Positions 24,701 to 37,900 of a stretch of DNA of 64,000 nucleotides are shown here, one piece after another. The notes beneath the pieces were generated by a model, which did no database searches, was not told where the DNA came from, and worked only from the letters and a program-made list of their open reading frames with translations. The stretch is from Dermatophagoides farinae (taxonomy: Eukaryota; Arthropoda; Arachnida; Sarcoptiformes; Pyroglyphidae): the NCBI RefSeq assembly GCF_024713945.1, contig NC_134680.1:315001-379000 (forward strand). Direction: 5' to 3'. The number at the start of each line of letters is the position of its first letter. The stretch's first letter is position 1. The translations under genes were made by a program, and so were the position numbers.

Positions 24701-26047
24701 CATACACGATGCTGATGATGATGATAATGAAAAATGATGAAAAATTCATCTTGATCAATTTATGGAATCGAATGAATGTAAGCATAAAAAAAATCCTAAA
24801 AGGATCATTTTTTATTAATTTTTTTTCTTCTCTTTCCGTTCTTATCACTTGAAAAACATCAAACAAATGTCATGCTGTAATAATAATCATCATCATCAAT
24901 TTTTTTGTGCCTTTTTCTTAATTTAAACAACAAAACGGTGCGCTCTTCTAAAGATTTTATCATTATATTTATTATGTTGATCATGAATGGGTCGTTCTCT
25001 ACTGGAAAAAAAGATTTTTTTTCGGTAAAAAAAAAATTTGGTTTCCATTCATTTCATTCATTCATTCATTCATTCAATTCCATCATCACTGTTGATTAAA
25101 ATCACAGTTTTCTTCTTCTTCTTTTTCCATTTTCATTGTAGCAAAATCTTGAAAAATAAGTTTTATAGTGATGTTGATGTTTGGTTATTTAAATTTGTCA
25201 AGTTTTTTTTCTGATTTTCGGACTGAAATGAAATGAACTTGAAACCTACGATGATATTATCGTTGATTTTTTTTAAATTTCGGACATACTAATGTTGATG
25301 ATATCCATGTGGTAAATGATGATGAACTTGATTTTATTTCTTAATGTTTTTTTTGGTAGAAAAAATAAAATTTTTTTTTCAATGTCACCAAAATGATTTA
25401 GTTTAACATAGAAACTGACTCTTCACTTTCTGAATTTTAATTTTTATTTTTTTTTTATTTTTTTTTTTTTTCGTAATCCATTTGGATTTTGGTTTAAGTT
25501 TTTCTCTTTCTTTAAATAAATTGAAAGTTTTTAAAATGAAAAACGTTTATTTTGGTGGTTTAGTGTTTATTATACCACGGTGACCGCTTTTTTTCGCCTT
25601 CGTTAATCTTTACACACACACACACACACACACACACATCAAAAGTTCAACTAAACGAAATAAACGGACGACAAATTTGATGATGATCAGTCATCAACCG
25701 ACAAGTAATCATGATCATTCAAAGTGACCATGAAAAAAAACCACAATAGTATTAGCAATTATCGGTAAATCAATTTATCTTTCATCATTTATTCAATTAC
25801 AACATTCGACATTTTAGAAAGAAAAATTTGAAAAATGTGAAAAAATATTTTTTCGAAAGTAACAGATTTGTAGTATGTAGAAAAATATGTGTGTGGTTAA
25901 TAAGAAGTTTTTTCATCTCTTGATTTAGTATATATGACGATGACGATGATGATTAGATCAATTATATATTGCTTCAACAAATAAAAAAAAGCTTTTCTAT
26001 CCAAAAAAAGGAATTTGCATAAATGAAATGGATGAACAACATGATAA
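21711..26047. other. 4.3 kb gene-poor interval
   Basis: No gene is supported. CAT triplet arrays and poly-A/T runs are common, and a (CA)n array lies at 25612-25638. Around 23046 there is a convincing splice-acceptor look (a poly-T tract, then CATACAACAG). It is followed by sequence in which two plus frames both stay open from about 23096 to 23342, with fewer simple repeats than the surroundings. This may be a non-coding 5' exon or an old fragment, and no family is recognised. The interval lies between the LINE and the 3' end of the RhoGAP-START gene. Confidence 0.5.
25612..25638. repeat. (AC)13 dinucleotide microsatellite
   Basis: About thirteen uninterrupted AC units in the gene-poor interval downstream of the RhoGAP-START gene. 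Confidence 0.9.
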
Positions 26048-28075
26048 TTAAACTTCGGATATTCGTGTTCCATTCATTGGTACAACAATAAATGATGACG
26101 CTAAACATTTAAGCTGTTGATCATGTATTGCCGGATATATTGTACGATACCATTTACTTGATAGACCACTGTTTTATTTGTTTGTTTTTGAAGAAAATTT
26201 CAGTTAATTTATTCATCAATATGCAACGAAAAAAAACTTACCGTAATTCCATCAATATATCATGTTTTACTAATGTTTGTCCTTTACCATTCGGTACCAT
26301 AATCCAATATGATCGTATTAGATCACCAATTTCCGTTAATTCAAAACCACCTTGTTGTTGTTTTGAATTCGACCATTGACGATGTACAGAAAATGTTTTG
26401 GTTGGCAATAGACAACTAAATTGCAGATCAAATTCAAATATGTCACTATTATTTATTTGTTGTTGTTGTTGATGATGATCATCGTGATCATCATCATTAA
26501 TGATTGTCCAACGTGAAATAAGTTTATCAATCATATTTCTGGTTAATTATTTAGAAAGAAACAGAAAAAACAGATTAATTAACTCAATTAATCAACACAG
26601 ACCTTGATTACTAACCTTTCATATAATAAACGTGCAAGAATATCATCGGGACTAGCATTGATAATAATAACTGATGTATGATTATTATTCAACATTGGCA
26701 ATGTGGATTGTCGTTGATGTTTATCAATCAGATGAATATTCTTAACATTCAGATAAAATAATGATTCATAATTTTCAATACAATACTGTAAACATTTTTG
26801 GGCACGATTTATCTGTTTTTCAGTATCACCATCGCATAAAGATGGTGCAAAACAAATGGCTAGATTCTGTGTGTTCATTTGATTCTCGGATGAATGTGCG
26901 GCAACCATTGAAAGAAATTTAAGTATGATAAACAATAAATAACGATGACAATCATCTAGATGCCATAGATGAAATTGTTCATTGATATCATTTTTAGATT
27001 TTGTGGCTACAATAAACATATCGATTAATTCGTTGGTCAATAAATGTGGATGTAAATCACGTAACCATGTTTTCACCAGATCAGCAACATCATATACTGA
27101 TTCACAAAGTGTATCGAAATTAATTTCGTTTTTTTGTATTTTTTCCTTTAGCATATTAATACGTGATTTAACACCTGATTTACGAAATATTCCCACCGAA
27201 TTAAGGCCACATTTTGATAGATAGATTAATGCATTTTCAATATAATCTGGTAGAATTCGACCACCATTTTGTAATTGAAATTGAGCAAAATCATTTGTAG
27301 ATATTTCGTTTGTTGCTGATGTGGTATTATTGTTCGGAATTGATTGATCCAATATATATGAATGTGCAAGATAGACAGCTAATTTGTTACAATTATCGTA
27401 AAAACTATAACGATAATTTGATTCTTTGTCCAATTCATTTGTTGAATTTGGTGTTAGTTGTTGTTGTTCAGTCGATGATGAGCTTGATCGTGATTGTGAT
27501 GATGATGATCCATTAATGAATGGATGTTTTTTATTTGAAATCCAGCTACGTTTATCATTGGCAATCTGTTGATCATTTTTTTCAGGTTCGGATTTCTTAT
27601 TGGTCCCATAACCATCACCATCACCATTCGTTATGATTTGTTCATTAATAATGGAATGTTTTATATTAGTATTCAGATCATTATGAATCTGAGATCTTTG
27701 TTGTTGTTCGATTGTTGTTGTCGAGTCGGCGGGTGTAAATTGAAATTTTGATCCCACTTGTTGCTGTTCAATACTGTTGTTATTGTTCGTTGGTGTTGTT
27801 CGATATCGATCAATGAAATAATTATTATTTTGTTGTTCTTCCAAATTATTGGTCCATACAATTTCTTTGTTTACTTTTTCCAATAAAATATCACAATAAG
27901 AATTAAGATTAGCATTAGTCAATAAAAATCGTTTGGAATCATCTTCATCTTCATCATCATCATTGGAGGAATTGTTATTTAAATTTGTTTGATCCAACAT
28001 GAAAAGAATTTCATTTTGAATTTGTTGAATATTATCTAAAACACTTTTATAAACATCATCATTATCAGTGTCCAT
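26048..28075 (-). CDS. DLC/STARD8-12-13-like RhoGAP-START protein (crossveinless-c type)
   Basis: A Rho GTPase-activating protein with a C-terminal START lipid-binding-type domain, the layout of human DLC1/STARD8/STARD13 and fly cv-c, which restrain Rho at junctions and focal adhesions. Three exons (26616-28075, 26242-26538, 26048-26168; introns of 77 and 73 nt) give about 625 residues. After an Asn/Gln/Ser-rich N-terminus, the RhoGAP domain spans roughly 270-440. Its arginine finger is R298 in VGIFRKSGVKSRI, followed by YDVADLVKTWLRDLHPHLLT and NLAICFAPSL, very close to DLC1. The START part shows SPDDILARLLYER, a core strand pair around SYWIMVPNGKGQ, and LRGLSSKWY. It is shorter than the human domain. 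No SAM domain is seen, though more 5' exons of another isoform cannot be excluded. Confidence 0.85.
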
Positions 28076-28923
28076 GTTTCGATGTTTTTGTTTGATTGAT
28101 TAAGATTTTTAAGGCCACATAAAATAAAAAAATTTTTCAATAACAAATTAACACAGCCAAAACAGGATTATATATTCCATAAAAAAATTGATAATGAAAA
28201 AGAAAATTAGGACAAATTTCAATGACGAAATAATACCAAAATGAAAAGAATGTCAATCTGTTTTCGATTTTGAAATGAAAAAAAAATTATCAATTAATCG
28301 ATTAAAAAAAACGTTTTACCTTAATTAATTACGTATGTGTATGGTTAAAATGGTTATGCAATAATCAGAAAGCAATCACATCATTTTTTTTTTGTTTAAT
28401 AATAAAAAACAAATTAATATACTCTATATATGTGTGAATCTATCATAAAAAGAGTACAAAAATAAAAACAATAAACAACCAGGATGTGTGTATGTGTGTG
28501 TATGTATGCGATCGATCGATTGGTTGGTGGAGAGATGGTCATTATCATCAATGAACATTCATGTTTGTTTAATTGACAATTAAAATTTCATTTTTGTCGA
28601 ATGAATCATCATGGTTTGAACAAATAGAAAATCGAACGAAATTGTCCTGTTTCCAATGATGATGATGATGATGATAGCTCTCTGTAGTTGAATGAATCGT
28701 TCATTACTTTATATCACATTTGACCATAATCGATAGTTTATGTGTGAAGGAAAAAAAATTTCCGAAATTCGTCCATTACTTACTTATTGTTTTCTTTTTT
28801 TTCTTTGTGTTGTTTATTTATATTGACTCACGATTTTATATTTCTTTTTTTATTTGTTTTGGAACAATTTTAGAAAATTTCACAACTTGATTGATTTTAA
28901 TTTTACAAAAAAAAATTCTAAAA
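28076..28923. other. divergent intergenic region, RhoGAP-START and ZC3H11A
   Basis: The 848 bp between two start codons facing away from each other. It should hold both promoters and 5' UTRs. Only simple repeats are visible (GTGTGTATGTGTG near 28485, ATG triplets near 28660); no sharp promoter motif can be named. Confidence 0.5.
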
Positions 28924-30430
28924 ATGAATACAATGGATAAAAATAATGATTGCTATTTTTATTTCTATTCTACCTGTACAAAGGTGAGAATTTTTTTTCG
29001 GTTTTTTATTTAAAGTTATTATTATTAATTGATGTGTTGATTGATTTAATCCGTAGGAAAAAAATTGTCCATTCCGACATTGTGATCTTGCACTTGGTTC
29101 AGAAGTTGTATGTGAATTATGGCGTGTTGGCCGTTGTAATGATCGTAATTGTCCTTTTCGTCATATGGAACCAAATATAAAACGTTCAACAACACAATGT
29201 TGGTTTGAAACACAACCAAATGGTTGCCGTAAACCACATTGTGTATTTATGCATACAAAACCACGGCCATCAATAACCGATCTGCAGAGTAATATAGCTG
29301 AATGGATATTACCAACTGGCCATAATATTAATCAACAACAATTGACCACCAATACTAAACAAAATTCTCAACAAATAAAACCGAACATCGTCAATAATAA
29401 TGATGGTAATCATCAAGATTTATCGAATAATTCGAATGTCCAAAACAACAACAGTAAAGAATCACATATCACCATAACTAAACCACAATTACAATCAACT
29501 GAACAATTAAGCATTTCAATTGATAAAGATGAAGAATCGGATGATAATAATGAAATCGATACTGTACCAGATGATGATGGCCATAAACAACCAGAACAAC
29601 CAGCCATCAAAACATTGGAACAGATAAAAATGGAAAAAATTCTTCATTCATCACCAAATGAACATTTAATGGATGCAACCAATAATCATAGTTTGACGAA
29701 ATCTTCAGTTATTAATAAGATTGATATGAAATTTGATAATCTCACCGCCAAACATTCTCCATCATCATCAATAGCTGCACCATTAAGAGCTGAAATAAAA
29801 CGATCTATGCCGATAAAACAACAAGAAAATATTCAACCACCATCACAATCGAAACATTTACATGAAGAACGACCAGTAAATGTTGTTGTAAAAACATTGG
29901 AACAAATTCGTAAAGAACGTGAAGAATCTGAACAGATAGCAGCGACAGCCGTTTCAAAAGAAAATCAAATACCGAATTCTTATAAACGAACATTGATGGA
30001 TAATAATAATGATACTGATGATCAATCATCATCATCATTGATTCCATCGAAACCGATAAAAATACGAAGAAATCGTTTGACAACATCTACGTTGATAATG
30101 ATGACGAATAATCAAAATTCAAATTCAAGTATCGAAGATAATAATGAATTAGAATCACAACAAAATTATAGTCGACAACAACAACAGATAAATTCATCAA
30201 CAACGACGGAAAAATCATCATTAAATCAAGACGATATAATAACACATGGACAACAATCGACAAAATTATCAAACAATGACTACAACGATGATGATCTCGA
30301 TCTAGAATTTCTACATGGCGGTGATCATGTAGAACCAGCGGTGGCAATAAATTCCTTCTCAGCAGAATTTACAAACATTGATGATGATGATGAATTAATG
30401 CGTGAAATTAATCAGGTTATCAATAGCTAA
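28924..30430 (+). CDS. ZC3H11A: ZC3H11A-like CCCH zinc-finger protein
   Basis: A nuclear RNA-binding protein; the human protein associates with the TREX mRNA export machinery. Two exons, 28924-28983 and 29057-30430, are joined across a 73-nt intron to give 477 residues. Three CCCH fingers stand at the N-terminus: C10-C18-C24-H28, C39-C47-C52-H56 and C68-C77-C82-H86. The wording CYFYFYSTCTK, NCPFRHCDLALGSE and CWFETQPNGC follows human ZC3H11A closely. Two copies of the family's KTLE-type motif are kept (IKTLEQIKMEK at about 204 and VKTLEQIRKER at about 298). The acidic C-terminus (DDDDELMREINQVINS) matches the human end. The middle is low-complexity Asn/Gln/Ser. The first intron splits finger 1, so the short first exon is needed for a complete finger. 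The protein is about 60% of the human length. Confidence 0.92.
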
Positions 30431-30641
30431 ATAAAAAAAAAATTCCTTTTTCTCTTTTGTAAATTTCATTGTTTTTTTTTCTTCACTTTCATTTTAATTA
30501 TTTTTTTTCCTGATTATTTGCATGAATTGTATAATTTATTTATGAAAAAAATTAAAAATTAAAAAAATGAAACAATTTGAATTTTTGTGAGTGGGTGTGT
30601 GTGTGTGTAATGAATTAATAATGGTTGGTTGGTTGGTTGAT
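30431..30641. other. short convergent spacer, ZC3H11A and tetraspanin
   Basis: The stop codons of two convergent genes lie 211 nt apart, so their 3' UTRs must be short or overlap. A GT-rich run (30587-30608) and several AT-rich stretches are all that is visible. Confidence 0.6.
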
Positions 30642-31740
30642 TCAATATTTCCGACAAAACAACAGGAAAAATATCAATATTGCAATAATTAAATGTATCC
30701 AACCGTTGAAGAAACAAAGAAATCCAACAACAGCTGTACGTAATTCATAATGTCGTCGTAATGCCAGTGCACAGCCTTGTTCATTAAGATATGTTTTTCC
30801 GGCCATATAACATGATATTGGTATTGCCATACCATATCGGGGATAATCATTGAATGATTCAACACCACAACAGCGTAATTTTATCTGAAAAAAATCGATA
30901 AATGCCCGGGATTCAGCTTGATAATTATATTGTTGTAGTTCACGTAGCAATTCTTTATAAGCAAAAATGTATAAACGTGTTCCATATCCACGCATAATGG
31001 CCAATGTAACGATAGCCACTTGCATTCCAAAACAAATCAGCAAGAATATTAGATACTAAAAATTAGAATTCAATTAAAATCGGAAAAAAACGTCGAGAAA
31101 ATTATCAATTACCAATATGATCATGTAGATGTTTTCCCATTGAACAGCGAGGATACCAAAAATCGATAATGCTAATGTAAAGCTACTAATAATGATCATT
31201 ATATATGCAGCCCAAATAACATTATAAGTATCAAGAAATCGACTTGGTTCATACGATTTTGGATCGGCAATCAACCATATTCCTATACCTAATATGGTTG
31301 CGCTCATCATCTTAAAAATCAATAAAATTAGATATATTCACGCAAATTATACACAATTTAAAACTTACAAAAAGCAAAACATTGAAGAATATAATGGCCC
31401 ATGTAATAATACGATTCATTAGTCTATTATTTGAAACACAAAATGAACGACAACAATCCCAAACATAAACACGTTCAGCATTCGGATTGGTATTGGTTGG
31501 CGGTGGTGGTACCGAAGTTGTGGCAGCAATATCAATTTTTGGTGTAGATGATTGATTTTCCGGAGGTGATAATGGTGATGATGTTGTTGATTGTGGTGGT
31601 GCTGGTGAATACATTGTACGAGAATTTGATGACTCTTGTTGTAATGGTATAAGTTCATTGTCTTTAACCGTTGTTGTAGCCAGTTTTTTCTTCTTCTTCT
31701 TGCAAAACTTATGATCAAAATTGACGAAAAATTCAATCAA
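30642..31740 (-). CDS. tetraspanin
   Basis: A four-pass membrane protein that organises other membrane proteins into microdomains. Three exons (31369-31740, 31113-31310, 30642-31055; introns of 58 and 57 nt) give up to 327 residues. Membrane segments are TM1 around ITWAIIFFNVLLF, running on into MMSATILGIGIW across the exon join; TM2 YIMIIISSFTLALSIFGILA; TM3 IYMIILYLIFLLICFG; and TM4 with FFNGWIHLIIAILIFFLLFC. The large outer loop has the tetraspanin CCG signature (LRCCGVESFNDY) and two more cysteines (PISCYM, NEQGCALAL). The N-terminal cytoplasmic part is long and Pro/Thr/Ser-rich. The upstream ATG (31740) precedes a Lys run, and an ATG at 31614 is an alternative start. The subfamily is not determined. 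Confidence 0.88.
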
Positions 31741-31991
31741 CTCAAAAAACCGAAATGATGAACAAAATCTTCATATAAAAATTATATAAACGACGACGAT
31801 ATGATGACATAATATGAATGATGAAAAATTACAATTCATTCTCGATCTGCAGGTGTGATCTGATGGTGAATGAGTCGTCGAATTTCGTTTTTTTTCTACC
31901 TGTTTTCTTTGAAATTGGGAACCACCACCACCCCTCGATAAATTTAGGTCATTCCTCTTCGATTCATAATGATGATGTTGATGATGGCAGG

Positions 31992-32867
31992 TTACATAAT
32001 GATTCGTTCGAATGTGTCCAATGTTTGTTTAATATCTTTGATACGATTTCGAAGTTCATCCAAAAATTGTAATGATTTATTCAATTCTTCACATTTTGAT
32101 ATAATTTTATACATTAACTATAGATAAATCGATAAATGAATAAAGGATTAAAAGATGTGAAAAAAATTTCTTAAGAATTATTACCTTTATATCGGCATCA
32201 ATATGATCACAGGTATCGAATACATTATCACGATAGATTTCCATCACATCTGTCGATGATGTCGTTACATTAGTTGAATAGGAATTTAAATAGGTCATTA
32301 TTTGATTTAAATTTTCAGCAATCATCATTGCTTGTGTTTCGATATCCATGATGAATTTCATTTGAAAAAATTTCAATTTTTCTTTTTCATTTCGATCATC
32401 TACTAGACCATCGCCGCTAGGTGGTTCAGATGATAGTTGTGGTGGTCGTGTTTCAGAACGATTGGGCCGTTCTTCTTCATTCGAATCCTGATATGATTCA
32501 AATGTTTTTTTCGACCATTCAATTATCTGTGATGATAATTCGGGCAATGCAATTGGATCTTTTTTCTTTGAATCTTTTGGTTTCAAATCTGGAAATGATT
32601 TCTGTTCATCATCATCATCATCATTGACAAATTCATTATCCGATTCAGATCCAATATCCGTATGATCACCAACGGTTTCATCATCATTATCATGATTAAA
32701 TTGTGATATCTGTGTATACGATGAAATATAATCCGGACACATTGATGCTTCTTCTATAAAGTAAAGAAAAGGTCAAGTAAATGGGAAAAATTTCATCGAT
32801 TATCATTACCTGTACTTGGTGGTGAACTAAGCGGTGTTTTCGATGAATCGTCAGGTTCGAGATCCAT
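31992..32867 (-). CDS. BORCS6: BLOC-1-related complex subunit 6 (BORCS6)
   Basis: A subunit of BORC, the complex on lysosomes that recruits Arl8 and kinesin for outward lysosome movement. Three exons (32810-32867, 32185-32753, 31992-32117; introns of 56 and 67 nt) give about 250 residues. The N-terminal half is acidic and Ser/Pro-rich. The conserved C-terminal helical region starts near residue 140 and includes MEIYRDNVFDTCDHIDADIK. It continues in the last exon with LMYKIISKCEELNKSLQFLD and then LRNRIKDIKQTLDTFE. This matches the human BORCS6 end (VDANIK.MY, CEELE, IRDIRRTLE). The last exon must be spliced on for the family signature, which supports the third exon call. The gene is head-to-head with PPOX. 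Confidence 0.88.
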
Positions 32868-33052
32868 TTTAAACGATGTAAAAATCACTAATTTTCTCAA
32901 TTAAATAAAAAAATGATGAAAAAATAAATTCATTCGATTCGATCGATCAAATAAGACATCCGTCCATAAAGTCTGTAACAATCGTCGATTCGAATGATGA
33001 TTTTTATAAATCATGATGATGATGATGATCAATCATCAAGAGCAAGAAAAAA
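32868..33052. promoter_or_regulatory. likely bidirectional promoter, BORCS6 / PPOX
   Basis: Only 185 bp separate the two divergent start codons, so both promoters and 5' UTRs must fit here. The segment is AT-rich with GATTCGATCGATC-type text near 32935 and an ATG triplet array near 33014. The role is inferred from gene orientation, not from a recognised motif. Confidence 0.55.
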
Positions 33053-34613
33053 ATGCCAAAATCAATTGCAATATTAGGTGGTGGTATTAGTGGATTATCA
33101 GCCGCTTATTATCTATTGGAGAAATCCATTCAAAATAGCGTGCGTATTGGAAAAATTTATCTATTCGAACAACAATCACGTGTTGGTGGTTGGCTACGAT
33201 CGAAACCGATCCATCAAAACGCTGATGATGATGAACATTTTGAACTTGGTCCACGAACAATCAGTTTGAATTCATATGCTGGAATCAATTGTCTTTCATT
33301 GGTAAGTAATTTAGATTAAATCGTTTTTTTTCGGTCATCATGTTAATTGATTGATTCAATTCAACCGATAGGTTAATTCCATTGGACTGGCTGAACAAAT
33401 TAAATCAGTATCGAAACAATCGAAAAGTTTTAAACGACGTTATGTTGTTATTGGTGGTCAACTTCGTCTTCTGCCCAATAGTTTGAGTGATTTATTTATT
33501 CAAAGACCACCATTTAAACCATTTGTGTACTATTTATGGAATGATATTCGACAACCACCTGTTCAGATTTATGATCCAAACACTGATGATATTTCGGTTG
33601 ATGATTTTTTCCGTCAAAGATTTGGTGAAGATATTGCCCGTTATTTGATAAATCCATTATGTATGGGTATAACCGGTGGTGATAGCCGAACATTATCAAT
33701 GCGATCAATATTTACATCAATGTTCCAGAAAGAACAAAAATATGGATCTGTAGTGAAATCAATGTTAAAAAACAAAGATGATATTTTCCAAGAATTACGT
33801 GACGATTCTCTTGTCCAACAATCAATTAATGAAAAATGGGCCGTTTTTTCATTTCAAAATGGAATTGAATCATTACCAAAACGATTAAGTTCGTTGTTGA
33901 TGGAAAAATTTCCATCACAAATTGAATTAATGCTCGACACCAAAGTCAATGGAATCGAATTTCCCAGATCGGATAAATGCCTGATAAATATCGTTCATAA
34001 ACAACGTGGTGTAGATAAAATTCAAGTTGATCATTGTTTCTCATCAATACCCGCCATTCATTTAGCTCCGTTACTACAATCATCATCAAACTTATCGGAA
34101 CTTAAATCAACACTTTTGTCAATCAAAACTATACATATGGCTGTTGTTTGTATGCAATTCGATGCGGAAATTATTCCATCAGATATGGGATTCGGATTTC
34201 TTGTACCGGCAACGGAAAATTCTCAAATTCTCGGTGTTACATTTGATTCGTGTATATTTCCAGAATCGCGAACCAAATTAACCGTTATGTTAGGTGGATA
34301 TATGTTTGAAAAATTATTTGGTCATCCTGATCAAATGGTAGATCATGATCAAATTATCGATATATCACTTCAAGCACTGAAAACCTATATGAAAATCAAT
34401 GAACTACCATGCAATGTACATGTTGCCATTCACAAGGATTGTATTCCTCAATATACTGTCGGCCATCAAAATCGATTAAAAAAAATTGAAAAAGAAATTC
34501 AAAATCTTCCATTATCATTGTTGGGTGCATCATATTATGGTTTCAGTGTACCGGATACAATACTGCAAGCACGACGAGAATCAGAATTGTGGCATCGACA
34601 ACAACGGATTTAA
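33053..34613 (+). CDS. PPOX: protoporphyrinogen oxidase (PPOX)
   Basis: An FAD enzyme of the mitochondrial inner membrane that oxidises protoporphyrinogen IX to protoporphyrin IX, the penultimate step of heme synthesis. Two exons, 33053-33301 and 33372-34613 (intron 70 nt), give 496 residues against 477 in human. The N-terminus has the FAD dinucleotide-binding fold (IAILGGGISGLSAAYYLLE), then the RVGGW motif and FELGPRTI. Later family blocks are GEDIARYLINPLCMGITGGD, the SMRSIF segment and the C-terminal ILGVTFDS and GASYYGFSVPD. No cleavable presequence is evident, as in other animal PPOX proteins. A complete gene suggests this animal keeps at least this heme step. Confidence 0.93.
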
Positions 34614-34918
34614 TTTACAAAAAAAATAAAAAATTTCCATTTGTTTTTCTTTATTTACAAATTCTGAAATGAATGAAAAAAAAGTTATATAACACACGAA
34701 CGCACACACACACAGAATAAAATATTTTTAAAAAAAGCTCAATTATATAAATAATAAAAGATTGAGAAAATGAATAAATTGGTGGCATCAATTTGAGATA
34801 CAAAAAAAAAACAGAGAAATGAAAGAAAGAAATGGCAGAATATTATTGAAGAATTTGAAAAAAAAATGAAATCAAACACAACTATTTGTCCATCGATGGC
34901 TGATGTTATGTCTTTTTT
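34614..34918. other. convergent spacer, PPOX and ihog
   Basis: The 305 bp between two stop codons. It must hold both poly(A) sites. A CA repeat (34701-34712) and AATAAA-like strings (for example near 34717 and 34754) are visible; nothing else was recognised. Confidence 0.5.
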
Positions 34919-37900
34919 TCAGCATGAACTTTGCATTATCACAAAATTATTTCCACCACCATTTGAATGAAAATAGCTGGAATTATTTCCATTCGAATAC
35001 TGTTGTTGTTGTTGTTGCTGCTGCTGTTGGCGATGATGATGACTTGAATTGTACATATCGATTGTTGAACCACCACCATTCGATGATATATTCGTTCGGC
35101 TATTATAAAATTGTCCCACACCATTACCATTACCATTCATTAATATGGCTGTAGTTAAATCATGACGACTTCGACGTTTTCTTTCTAATGTACCATTTAA
35201 ACGTGTAAAACTACTATGATGATGATGATGTTGATTTCGTGTGATGACACCACCATTATCATTATTATGATTATTATTCGATGATGATAATGTCGATGGT
35301 GATGATGACGGTGGTATCGATGGCTCTAATAAATATGATCCGGGTATCGAATTTTTCAATGGCCTTTTACGATCAATTGTAGCTGTTTGGTGGTTATTCT
35401 GTTGCTGCTGTTCAGTTTGATGATGATTTTTGTTATCCACACGTTTTTGATCATTTGAATTATTATACAGCAAATGATTTGATGAATAACTTAAGGCCGT
35501 AGAATTACGAAATGAATTTCGTCGATTCATTATTGAACAAGCAGAATCTGTTGTCGTTTCATCATCATCTGTTGATTGATGATGATGATGATTTTTATTA
35601 TTATTGTTTATATTATGCTGTGAACCATTACCAACAGATTTTAACATCAATAAACCAGATGCCGTACTATTATGGTGATTGTGGCCATTTGCTATAACAG
35701 AAACTGATGATGGTTTGGTTGCTGAAAGACGTCGATTTTGTTCTTGCAATAAACCATTGATGGCAGTAAAATAATTATGATGAGGATGATGATTGTGATT
35801 GGAATTATTTTCCAATTTCAATTTGGTTCCATCCATTGTTGTCGTTGTATTGCATGCAGTATTAGTAGCACCAGAATTTTTAGATGTTTTTTGTCGTAAA
35901 CAACAAATTATTGAACAGGAAATAATGAATAATGCCATGGTAATGATAATGATAACGATGGCAAGCCAATATTGATCACGTGTTAGCCATTTAGGTTTCA
36001 TCATTTTTATACCGAAAACAAAATCACCATAATCATCATCATTGGTTTTGTTATCATCATCAATTCCATTGGTAGATGGTGGCAGTAATCTTGGCCGTTC
36101 ATTCGAAATTTCATCTTTCGAATCTTTTGTCAACGATGATGATGCTATTGTCTTCACCGTATAAATATTGGAAAAATCCGAAGTACCAGCATCGTTGAAA
36201 CATTGCATTTTAATTTCATACGCTGTATTTGGTTTTAAATGTGGTATATTTTGACTACGGCTTGTGGCACCTACAGAAGTGACCATTAGATATTGGCCAG
36301 CAGAATCGGTAGCACGATAATTGATGAAAAAACCATCCACAGGCTGTTGATCAATATTCAAATGTTCCCATTGAACCACGATTTCTTCCGGCGATATTGA
36401 TGTTGCATTCAATATTGTTGGTGGCATCGTCGGACGTTTCATTTGGGGATCTTTTTGAAATACAAATTTATTGGAACTTTTACCATTTTTATTATCATCA
36501 TTTGAATATACGGCTGCTATACGAAATCGATATGTTGAATTTGGATTCAAACAACAAACTGGATATGAAAAAATATGTGCCGGTATATCAATGTCCACTG
36601 TGTTCCAATCACCATGTCCCAATTCTTTGTATTGAACTTTAAAAAATTGTATCGGTAATCCAGTTGATTTCGGTACATGCCATCTAACCATAACAGAATC
36701 ATCATTTAATTTTGATATTTCCGGTCTTGATGGTGGTATTAATTTCAAATCTTTACCAAATTTTCCATGTTTTTTCTTCGAATGATGATGATGATGATTG
36801 TGATGATGTGGATGTGGTTGATTTTGATGATCATGATTTTTTGATTCTTCACCCTGACCTCCTTGACCATTATCATCATCATCATTATCATTTGGTCGAT
36901 AATTTGTATTATCAAGAAAATCCGGTTGTTCATAACCATCCGTAATGGATGGATCCATAATGGATGGATTATTTTCATTCAGATGGCTATCAACAAATCG
37001 ATGATGATGATGGGTACTTGAAACTTGTTGATTATGATGATGATGATGATAATTATTCAATGATTTGAATTGAATCACTTTAATGGCATAAGTAGTACCC
37101 AATTCATTTGTAGCAAAACATTGATAAATCCCTTGATGTAATTGTGGGCTGGCACCAATTATTTTCAATAGTGAACCATCTTGTTCAAAGAAAACATCAT
37201 TCGTTATTTGTGAATCAATAAAATAACCATTATGTAACCAACTGATTAATGGTCTTGGTTCACCACGTGCATCACAATGGAGGTCATAATTTTGACCGGA
37301 TTCCATTTCAATTGTTTCATATTCATCTTGGATGATTTCAGGCATTTCATATACTTTTAATTCAGTATTTGCTTCCAATGATGATTTAGAATTCGAAGCA
37401 CTACATGAATAAATACCTTCGTCTTGTTTTTGTACGGTTGTAATGACCATCACACCATTGGTGATGAATGTTCGTTGTTTGGGCAGTTCACCATTGCCAT
37501 CAATTTTGGTCCACATAATTTTCGGTATTGGATAACCATGTGCAACACATTCAAATGTTATATTCGATCCAAGTATAACGGTCATTTGTGTTTTTGGTTG
37601 TAACATAAACCGTAAAGGTTTCAATTCATTTGGTGAATGTTTTGGTTTCATCACTTTCAATTGAACAAAATGATTTGCATACATTTTTTCTTGTAAAAAT
37701 GGATTATGTGCAATACAACGATATACACCAGAATCGAATGGACGAACATTTTGTATTAATAGCTGTCCGGATGGTAATATTCTATATCGATCTATATATA
37801 CATAAATACAAAATTACTAAAAAGTTAAAATCATAGCCATATATGATGATTACTTACCATGGCTGATATTATTTGCAGTTATCGTTACATTATGATTAAA

